Source: Kibdelosporangium aridum
GTDB taxonomy: Bacteria > Actinomycetota > Actinomycetes > Mycobacteriales > Pseudonocardiaceae
Direction of reading: 5' to 3'
Assembly: GCF_900176515.1 (NCBI RefSeq)
Contig: NZ_FWXV01000003.1
Coordinates: 496,001 to 560,000 of the forward strand
Length of the DNA stretch: 64,000 bases
Under the pieces are notes generated by a model. It had not been told where the DNA came from and ran no database searches. It was given only the letters and a program-made list of their open reading frames with translations. Both the position numbers and the translations under genes were made by a program. Shown here piece after piece: positions 36,918-43,140 of the stretch. Position 1 is the stretch's first letter. Each line of letters begins with the position of its first letter.

Positions 36918-38141
36918 ATGGCTCCGAAGCGCACCACCGTCCGGGACCTGCGCCGCAGCAACCGATCCACCCTGCTCTCGAAGCTGTTCTTCGACGGCCC
37001 GCTGAGCAGACACGAGCTGAGTCAGCTGACCGGGTTGAGCGCGGCGACGGTCAGCAATGTGACCGGGGAGCTCGTCGAGGACCGGCTGATCATCGAGGCA
37101 GGCCTGGTCGAGTCGGACGGGGGCAGGCCGAGGGTGCTGCTGCGCGTCGATCCCCAGTACGGGCACGTGATCGGTATCGACGTCGGGGAGACCGGGGTCA
37201 AGGTCGAGCTGTTCGACCTGGCGATGAACCGGCTCGCCGCGGCCGATCACCCGATGACTTCGCCGAAGCCGGACCCTGGCGAGGTGGTCGAGCAGATCGT
37301 CTCCGGTGTCGACGAGGTGCTGCGGGCGTCCAAGGTCGAGGAGCACACCGTGCTCGGCATCGGTGTCGGCGTGCCAGGGACGGTTGAGAAGAGCGAGCCG
37401 GTCGTCGTGCACGCGCAGACCATCGGCTGGGAGGGCGTGGCGCTCGAGCAGTTGTTGCGCACCGGTGGGATCACACTGCCGTTGTTCTTCGACAATGGCG
37501 CCAAGACTCTTGGCCAGGCGGAGATGTGGTTCGGCGCCGGGCGTGGCGCCAAGCATGCCGTGATCGCGTTGATCGGGTCTGGCGTCGGGGCCGCGGTGAT
37601 CGCCAACGGGACCACGTATCGCGGGTCCACCAGCAGTGCGGGCGAATGGGGCCATACGACCATCGTCTACGACGGCAGGCCGTGCCGATGCGGGTCACAC
37701 GGCTGCCTTGAGGCGTACATCGGTGCCGAGGGGATCCTTGACCGGTACCGCAAAGCCCGCGGTGGGCGGGACGTTCCCGGTACGGACGAACAGTCCCAGT
37801 TGGACGCACTGGTGGCCGCCGCCGTCCGGTCGAAGACCGCGGCCAAGGTGCTTGAGGAGACCGCCGGCTATCTGGGTGCGGGAATCGCCAACCTGATCAA
37901 CCTTTTCAATCCCGAGCGGATCGTGCTCGGCGGGTGGGCCGGTCTGTCCATTGGCGGACGTCTGCTGCCCATGGTTCGACAGGTCGCGCGGGCACACGCG
38001 TTGCGGCATCCCTATGGCGTGACGTCGATTGAGCTCTGCCAGCTCGGTCCGGACGCGGTCGCGGTCGGTGCCGCGACGCTGCCTGTGGCGGCGATGCTCG
38101 ACGAAGGCGCGGATCCCAGGGAAAATACGGCCGCTGCATAA
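36918..38141 (+). CDS. ROK-family transcriptional repressor 2
   Basis: 407 aa from ATG 36918, chosen for its upstream purine-rich site and for alignment with the paralogue's N-terminus; an in-frame start 12 codons earlier is less likely. HTH LSQLTGLSAATVSNVTGELV; ROK domain HVIGIDVGETGVKVELFD, GIGVGVPGTV, FFDNGAK and zinc motif GRPCRCGSHGCLEAYIG. It is strikingly similar to the divergent ROK protein throughout, so the pair arose by duplication. It probably regulates one of the neighbouring sugar operons. A hairpin terminator follows. Confidence 0.93.
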   Translation: MAPKRTTVRDLRRSNRSTLLSKLFFDGPLSRHELSQLTGLSAATVSNVTGELVEDRLIIEAGLVESDGGRPRVLLRVDPQYGHVIGIDVGETGVKVELFDLAMNRLAAADHPMTSPKPDPGEVVEQIVSGVDEVLRASKVEEHTVLGIGVGVPGTVEKSEPVVVHAQTIGWEGVALEQLLRTGGITLPLFFDNGAKTLGQAEMWFGAGRGAKHAVIALIGSGVGAAVIANGTTYRGSTSSAGEWGHTTIVYDGRPCRCGSHGCLEAYIGAEGILDRYRKARGGRDVPGTDEQSQLDALVAAAVRSKTAAKVLEETAGYLGAGIANLINLFNPERIVLGGWAGLSIGGRLLPMVRQVARAHALRHPYGVTSIELCQLGPDAVAVGAATLPVAAMLDEGADPRENTAAA

Positions 38142-38157
38142 GTTGATCTTTGCCCCG

Positions 38158-38182
38158 GTGGACCGGCGCGGCGCCGGTCCAC
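38158..38182 (+). terminator. Terminator after ROK repressor 2
   Basis: A 9-bp stem, GTGGACCGG (38158-38166) and CCGGTCCAC (38174-38182), with a 7-base loop (CGCGGCG), lies 16 bases past the stop codon. Confidence 0.75.
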
Positions 38183-38562
38183 TCAAGGCCTCCCCTGCCG
38201 GAGGTCCGATTCCGGAAGGTACTGGTCAACTGTCTATTGAGGACAGCAGCATGTAGACCATTCGCACCAAAGCTGTGAATTGGCTTGTGGTGCAGGCCAC
38301 ATGCAGGAAACACCGCCGGGCCGCGCCGCGTCAAGGGTGGCGCCACTGAACGCGGGTCAATTTCGGTGTCGTCACTGCAGGCCACAGCCTTGTTCACGTC
38401 TTTTTTTGAGGTTAAAATAATCACGGGCGACGGTGCCCGGTCGGCAGTCGATCAAGCCGGGTGTTGCCGCCCTGGTCTAGACCATGCATACTGCAGACAT
38501 CGCAGCAGATTCCTTTAGTTTAAACACTTAAAAAACTTAATCGGGGTGGCGCACACCCCGAG
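38183..38562. other. Long leader/promoter gap before the lytic-enzyme cassette
   Basis: No credible gene is seen. Features: AT-rich runs at about 38398-38420 and 38515-38537 (TTTAGTTTAAACACTTAAA and AACTTAATC), which resemble other TTAA-rich sites in the window, and a small hairpin CGGGGTG/CACCCCG at 38542-38560. The stretch likely holds the promoter of the lectin-bearing GH16 gene and more than one regulator site. Confidence 0.5.
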
Positions 38563-38576
38563 TGAGAACGCTCTCG
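38563..38576. promoter_or_regulatory. LacI-like operator TGAGAACGCTCTCG
   Basis: A near-palindrome, 12 of 14 bases identical to the perfect site upstream of the other GH16 gene (20563-20576). It lies 27 bp before the start at 38603, where a bound repressor would block initiation or early elongation. Confidence 0.6.
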
Positions 38577-38602
38577 CAACCCCTGCACGAGAGGTGACAA
38601 AG

Positions 38603-39862
38603 ATGTCCAGCCGCCTGTCTTCACGGCGGACTCGGGCCGGGGCCGTGCTTTCCGCGGCCCTTGTGCTCGGTTCAATGCTGGTCGGCACTGCGCTGAGCAC
38701 GCAGGCATCCGCCGCCCCCGCCCCTGACGTGGGCATCGCCGCGACCACTTTCGCCGACGAGTTCAACGGTCCCGCTGGGACTCCGGTCGACGGCAGCAAG
38801 TGGAACCACGAGATCGGCGACAACGTCAACAACCACGAACGCCAGTACTCCACCAACCGCACCAGCAACGCTTCGCTTGACGGCCAGGGAAACCTGGTCA
38901 TCACCGCGCGCCGGGAGAACCCGGGCAACTACAACTGCTGGTATGGCCGTTGTGAGTACACCTCGGCCCGGCTCAACACGATCGGCAAGTTCAGCCAGAC
39001 GTACGGCCGGTTCGAGACGCGGTTGAAGATGTCGCACGGGCAAGGCATGTGGCCCGCGTTCTGGATGATGGGCACCACCGGCGGCACATGGCCGAACAAC
39101 GGCGAGATCGACATCATGGAGAACGTCGGATTCGAGCCCAACACCGTGCACGGCACCATCCACGGGCCCGGCTACTCCGGTTCCGGCGGCATCGGCGCCG
39201 CGTACACCGGTCCGCGCTTCGCTGACGGCTTCCACACGTTCACCCTCGACTGGTCGCCGAACCTGTTGATCTGGTACGTGGACGGCCAGGAGTACCAGCG
39301 CCGCACACCCGCCGACCTCGGTGGCCGGACATGGGTGTTCAACGACCGGCCGTTCTTCATCATCCTGAACCTGGCTGTCGGTGGTTACTGGCCCGGTGAC
39401 CCGAACGCCAGCACGCCGTTCCCGAACAACCTGACAGTCGACTACGTCCGTGTCACCAACACGCCTGGCGGCGGTGGCGGAGGCGGCGGCCAGATCACCG
39501 GCCTCGCAGGCAAGTGCGTGGATGTCGCGGGTGCCAGCAACGCCAACGGGACTCCGGTTCAGATCTACGACTGCAACGGCAGCAACGCGCAGCGGTGGAC
39601 CCGCAGCGGCAACCAGCTGCAGGCTCTGGGCAAGTGCCTTGATGCCGCCGGCGGCGGCACAGCCAACGGAACGCTCGTACAACTGTGGGACTGCAACGGT
39701 TCTGGTGCACAACAGTGGGCCATCAGTGGTGCCAATGACATTGTGAACATCCAGGCCAACAAGTGCCTCGACGTCACCGGCAACAACTCGGCCAACGGCA
39801 CGAGACTCCAGATCTGGGAGTGCACCGGCGGTGCCAACCAGAAGTGGAATGCCGCTGTGTGA
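38603..39862 (+). CDS. Secreted GH16 beta-1,3-glucanase with C-terminal ricin-type lectin
   Basis: 419 aa from ATG 38603 (AGAGGTG upstream); an in-frame ATG at 38546 precedes the operator and is rejected. Signal peptide to about residue 37 (ASAAPAP). The GH16 core has WPAFWMMG and the catalytic NGEIDIMENVG (ExDxxE), typical of laminarinase-like enzymes. A Gly-rich linker leads to a CBM13/ricin B-type beta-trefoil from about residue 297, with three repeats each ending QxW (AQRW, AQQW, NQKW). The lectin is nearly identical to those of the next two genes, so the three enzymes are targeted to the same polysaccharide. Confidence 0.93.
   Translation: MSSRLSSRRTRAGAVLSAALVLGSMLVGTALSTQASAAPAPDVGIAATTFADEFNGPAGTPVDGSKWNHEIGDNVNNHERQYSTNRTSNASLDGQGNLVITARRENPGNYNCWYGRCEYTSARLNTIGKFSQTYGRFETRLKMSHGQGMWPAFWMMGTTGGTWPNNGEIDIMENVGFEPNTVHGTIHGPGYSGSGGIGAAYTGPRFADGFHTFTLDWSPNLLIWYVDGQEYQRRTPADLGGRTWVFNDRPFFIILNLAVGGYWPGDPNASTPFPNNLTVDYVRVTNTPGGGGGGGGQITGLAGKCVDVAGASNANGTPVQIYDCNGSNAQRWTRSGNQLQALGKCLDAAGGGTANGTLVQLWDCNGSGAQQWAISGANDIVNIQANKCLDVTGNNSANGTRLQIWECTGGANQKWNAAV
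39491..39859 (+). repeat. Ricin-lectin coding repeat, copy 1
   Basis: This coding segment, from the codons for QITGLAGKCVDVAGA to NQKWNA, is closely similar at DNA level to 41453-41821 and 42077-42444. The three direct repeats of about 370 bp could recombine, deleting or fusing the enzymes. Confidence 0.8.
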
Positions 39863-39868
39863 CATGCC

Positions 39869-39907
39869 AGGCGCTGCGTCGGATCCCCTGCACCCGACGC
39901 AGCGCCT
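39869..39907 (+). terminator. Classical rho-independent terminator
   Basis: A perfect 14-bp stem, AGGCGCTGCGTCGG (39869-39882) and CCGACGCAGCGCCT (39894-39907), is followed by a T-run at 39911-39915. It separates the GH16 gene from the GH30 gene, so the two are probably transcribed separately. Confidence 0.9.
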
Positions 39908-39961
39908 CCCTTTTTCTCTCTGCAACTAGCTCGTTACGACGACGAACGAGGTAGCCCCGCC

Positions 39962-41824
39962 ATGCCGAAAAACCGCCGCAATCCTTTCCTTTTCGGTGCC
40001 GTATCCCTGCTGACGCTGACCGCGCTCGCCATCCCGACGCCTGCCCAGGCCGCCGGCGAGACCGTGAACATCTGGCTCACCACCACGAACGACGCCGACG
40101 GCGTGAACGTCACCCGCGGCCTGCAGCAGCAGACGCCGGTGAACTTCGCTCCCGGCACCGGAACCGGCGCGGTGACCATCACCGTTGACGAGAACACCCA
40201 GTTCCAGCCGTTCGAAGGCGCTGGAGCGTCCTTCACAGACTCCGCCGCGTGGCTGATGAACTCAAGCAATATCCTGTCGGCGAATACTCGCAGCGAAGTC
40301 ATGCGGCGACTGTTCGATCCGAACACCGGCATTGGCGTGAGCTTCATCCGCAACCCCATGGGTGGTTCGGACCTCGCTCGGTTCAGCTACACCTATGACG
40401 ACATGCCCGCCGGGCAGACCGACCCGACGCTCGCCCGGTTCAACATCAACCACGACCTCGCGGACGTCGTTCCCCTGACGCGCCAGGCGTTGCAGCTCAA
40501 CCCGGCACTCACCGTGATGGGTTCGCCGTGGTCGGTCCCGCCGTGGATGAAGGACAACGACGACTACAAGCTCGGCTGGGTCGAGTCGCAGTACTACCCC
40601 GCGCTCGCGCAGTACTTCGTCAAGTACGTGCAGGCCTATGCGGCACAAGGTATTCCGATCAAGTTCGTCACCGTGAACAACGAACCGACGTGCTGCGCCA
40701 GCTACCCGTCGACCATGTGGAACGGTTCCGGCCTGCAGTTCTTCACCAAGAACAACCTGCTGCCCGCGTTGCAGGGCGCCGGACTGTCCACAAAGGTGCT
40801 CGCACTGGACTGGAACTGGGACCAGTACGCGGGTTACGGCGCGCCGACGGTCAACGACGCCGCGATCCGCAACCACCCGAACTTCGGCGGGATCGCGTGG
40901 CACGGCTACGGCGGGAACGTATCGACGCAGACCCAGGTGCAGAACCAGTACCCGGGAATTCCTCAGTACGGCACGGAAATGTCCGGTGGACTGTGGGTCG
41001 GCAACCAGCACACCGACGACATGAACTACATCATCAACACCACGCGCAACTACGCCCGTACGGTGACCAAGTGGAGCCTGGCGATGGACCAGAACCACAA
41101 CCCGCACAACGGTGGTTGCAACCAGTGCACCGGCCTGATCACGGTCCACAACGGTGACGGCAGGCACGGCCAGGTGGACTACACCGTCGAGTACTACACG
41201 ATGGGGCACCTGACGAAGTTCGTGAAGCCGGGTGCGCGCCGGATCCAGTCCAACGACAACGCCTCGGTGAAGAACGTGGCTTGGCGCAACGCCGACGGTT
41301 CCAAGGCCCTGATCGCGTACAACACCACTGGCAGCACACAGAGCGTGCGCGTGAACTGGGGTGGCCAGTCGTTCACGTACAACTTGCCGTCCCGCACGTC
41401 CGCGACCTTTACGTGGTCCGGTGCACAGAGCGGTGGCGGTGGCGGTACCGGGCAGATCACCGGCCTCGCGGGCAAGTGCGTGGACGTGGCCGGTGCCAAC
41501 AGCGCCAACGGAACCGCAGTGCAGCTCTACGACTGCAACGGGTCAAGCGCCCAGCAGTGGACCCGGTCCGGCAGCCAGCTGCAGGCCCTGGGCAAGTGCC
41601 TTGACGTCTCAGGTGGAGGCACCGCGAACGGAACGGTCGTCCAGATCTGGGACTGCAACGGTTCCGGTGCGCAGCAATGGAACGTGACCGCCTCGAACGA
41701 CATCGTCAACACCCAAGCCAACAAATGCCTCGACGTGACCGGGAACAACTCGGCCAACGGCACAAGACTCCAGATCTGGGACTGCACCGGGGCCGCCAAC
41801 CAGAAGTGGACAGCCCCAGCCTAA
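39962..41824 (+). CDS. Secreted GH30 glycosidase with C-terminal ricin-type lectin
   Basis: 620 aa. Signal peptide to about residue 30 (PAQAAGE). The GH30 (beta/alpha)8 plus side beta domain shows FQPFEGAGASFTDSAAW, MGSPWSVPPWMK, the acid/base motif VTVNNEPT and the nucleophile in PQYGTEMSGG. Bacterial relatives include glucosylceramidase-like enzymes and beta-1,6-glucanases; the neighbouring beta-1,3-glucanase and chitinase favour beta-1,6-glucan of fungal walls, which is inference. The C-terminal CBM13 lectin (from about residue 498) is almost the same as in the GH16 and GH19 proteins. GAGGTAG lies before the ATG. Repeat element B begins four bases after its stop. Confidence 0.92.
   Translation: MPKNRRNPFLFGAVSLLTLTALAIPTPAQAAGETVNIWLTTTNDADGVNVTRGLQQQTPVNFAPGTGTGAVTITVDENTQFQPFEGAGASFTDSAAWLMNSSNILSANTRSEVMRRLFDPNTGIGVSFIRNPMGGSDLARFSYTYDDMPAGQTDPTLARFNINHDLADVVPLTRQALQLNPALTVMGSPWSVPPWMKDNDDYKLGWVESQYYPALAQYFVKYVQAYAAQGIPIKFVTVNNEPTCCASYPSTMWNGSGLQFFTKNNLLPALQGAGLSTKVLALDWNWDQYAGYGAPTVNDAAIRNHPNFGGIAWHGYGGNVSTQTQVQNQYPGIPQYGTEMSGGLWVGNQHTDDMNYIINTTRNYARTVTKWSLAMDQNHNPHNGGCNQCTGLITVHNGDGRHGQVDYTVEYYTMGHLTKFVKPGARRIQSNDNASVKNVAWRNADGSKALIAYNTTGSTQSVRVNWGGQSFTYNLPSRTSATFTWSGAQSGGGGGTGQITGLAGKCVDVAGANSANGTAVQLYDCNGSSAQQWTRSGSQLQALGKCLDVSGGGTANGTVVQIWDCNGSGAQQWNVTASNDIVNTQANKCLDVTGNNSANGTRLQIWDCTGAANQKWTAPA
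41453..41821 (+). repeat. Ricin-lectin coding repeat, copy 2
   Basis: Lectin-coding segment of the GH30 gene, in direct orientation with copies 1 and 3 and very similar in sequence, including most third-codon positions. Confidence 0.8.
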
Positions 41825-41828
41825 GTCG

Positions 41829-41955
41829 CCGTGTCCACCTTTGCGGCACACCGAAACACACATTCCGACACCATGAAATTCCCGGAGCAAGGGGTGCCAA
41901 GGGGATTTCATGGTGCTGGAGTGGTCGGCACACCGTGCCGGAATGGTGGACACGA
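41829..41955. repeat. Symmetrical 22-bp repeat array with hairpin core (element B)
   Basis: Same family as 1417-1650 but shorter. Direct 22-bp units start at 41829 (CCGTGTCCACCTTTGCGGCA) and 41851 (degenerate). The core (41873-41911) holds a stem of CACCATGAAATTCCC (41869-41883) with its near-complement at 41901-41915. Inverted units start at 41912 (degenerate) and 41934. Register: 2x22 + 39 + 2x22 = 127 bp. It lies between GH30 and GH19 genes that read in the same direction, 28 bp before the GH19 start. Confidence 0.88.
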
Positions 41956-41983
41956 CTTTCCCTGCCATCCATCGGAGAGAAGT

Positions 41984-43084
41984 ATGTTCAGACGAAGAAT
42001 CGCCATGGTCGCCAGCGCAGCCGCCGCGCTGGCTGTGATCGCCCTGCCGTCCGGTACGGCCAACGCGGCCGTCGGACAGATCACTGGCCTGGCCGGCAAG
42101 TGCGTGGACGTCGCGGGTGCCAACAGCGCCAACGGAACCGCCGTCCAGCTGTACGACTGCAACGGCACCAATGCCCAGCAGTGGAACAACACGGGCTCAG
42201 TGCTGCAGGCGCTCGGCAAGTGTCTTGACGTCGCCGGTGGCGGCACCGCCAACGGGACCGTCGTCCAGTTGTGGGACTGCAACGGCAGTGGCGCGCAAAG
42301 CTGGGTTGTCAGCGGCGCCAACGACATCGTCAACACCCAGGCCAACAAGTGCCTTGACGTCACTGGCAACAACTCCGCCAACGGCACCCGGCTGCAGATC
42401 TGGGAGTGCACCGGCGGTCCCAACCAGAAGTGGAACGCACCTGCCGGTGGTGGCGGCAACCCTGGCGGCTTCGTCGTCACCGAGGCCCAGTTCAACCAGA
42501 TGTTCCCCGGCCGCAACGGCTTCTACACCTACAGCGGACTGGTCGCCGCGCTGAGCTCGTACCCGGCCTTCGCCGGGACCGGCAGCGACGTGACCCGCAA
42601 GCAGGAAGCCGCGGCGTTCCTGGCCAACGTCTCCCACGAGACCGGCGGTCTGGTGCACGTCGTCGAGCAGAACCAGGCCAACTACCCGCACTACTGCGAC
42701 TGGGGCCAGCCCTACGGCTGCCCGGCCGGACAGGCCGCGTACTACGGCCGCGGCCCGATCCAGCTGAGCTGGAACTTCAACTACAAGGCCGCGGGCGACG
42801 CGTTGGGCCTGCCGCTGCTGAACAACCCGTGGCTGGTGCAGAACGACGCGGCCGTCGCGTGGCGTACCGGCATCTGGTACTGGATGACCCAGAACGGCCC
42901 AGGAACCATGACCCCGCACAACGCGATGGTCAACGGCCGCGGTTTCGGTGAGACGATCCGCAGCATCAACGGTTCGCTGGAATGCAACGGCGGCAACCCC
43001 AGCCAGGTCCAGAGCCGCGTGAACAACTACAACCGCTTCGTCGGCATCCTTGGCGTGCCCCCAGGCGGCAACCTCTACTGCTGA
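41984..43084 (+). CDS. Secreted GH19 chitinase with N-terminal ricin-type lectin
   Basis: 366 aa from ATG 41984 (GGAGAGAAG upstream). Signal peptide to about residue 28 (TANAAV). The CBM13 beta-trefoil comes first here (residues about 31-152), then a Gly/Pro linker, then a GH19 lysozyme-like domain: VTEAQFNQMFPGRNGFYTY, catalytic Glu in FLANVSHETGG, and YYGRGPIQLSWNFNY. It should hydrolyse chitin. The lectin is shared with the GH16 and GH30 proteins but moved from C- to N-terminus, a sign of module shuffling. A bidirectional terminator follows. Confidence 0.94.
   Translation: MFRRRIAMVASAAAALAVIALPSGTANAAVGQITGLAGKCVDVAGANSANGTAVQLYDCNGTNAQQWNNTGSVLQALGKCLDVAGGGTANGTVVQLWDCNGSGAQSWVVSGANDIVNTQANKCLDVTGNNSANGTRLQIWECTGGPNQKWNAPAGGGGNPGGFVVTEAQFNQMFPGRNGFYTYSGLVAALSSYPAFAGTGSDVTRKQEAAAFLANVSHETGGLVHVVEQNQANYPHYCDWGQPYGCPAGQAAYYGRGPIQLSWNFNYKAAGDALGLPLLNNPWLVQNDAAVAWRTGIWYWMTQNGPGTMTPHNAMVNGRGFGETIRSINGSLECNGGNPSQVQSRVNNYNRFVGILGVPPGGNLYC
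42077..42444 (+). repeat. Ricin-lectin coding repeat, copy 3
   Basis: Lectin-coding segment of the GH19 gene, in direct orientation with copies 1 and 2. Its position at the N-terminus rather than C-terminus of the product shows that the module moved as a unit. Confidence 0.8.
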
Positions 43085-43095
43085 TTCATGACCAG

Positions 43096-43132
43096 GAAGC
43101 GGCACTCACCTCGCCCAGGTGAGTGCCGCTTC
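43096..43132. terminator. Bidirectional terminator hairpin
   Basis: A perfect 16-bp stem, GAAGCGGCACTCACCT (43096-43111) and AGGTGAGTGCCGCTTC (43117-43132), with a 5-base loop lies between the convergent chitinase and PQQ-type dehydrogenase genes. Confidence 0.92.
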
Positions 43133-43140
43133 GTGCGTTC

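Noticed and set aside
38546..38602. Upstream start for the lectin-bearing GH16 gene
   Set aside because: It would place the operator-like site inside the gene and put extra residues before a normal signal peptide; ATG 38603 has its own ribosome-binding site.
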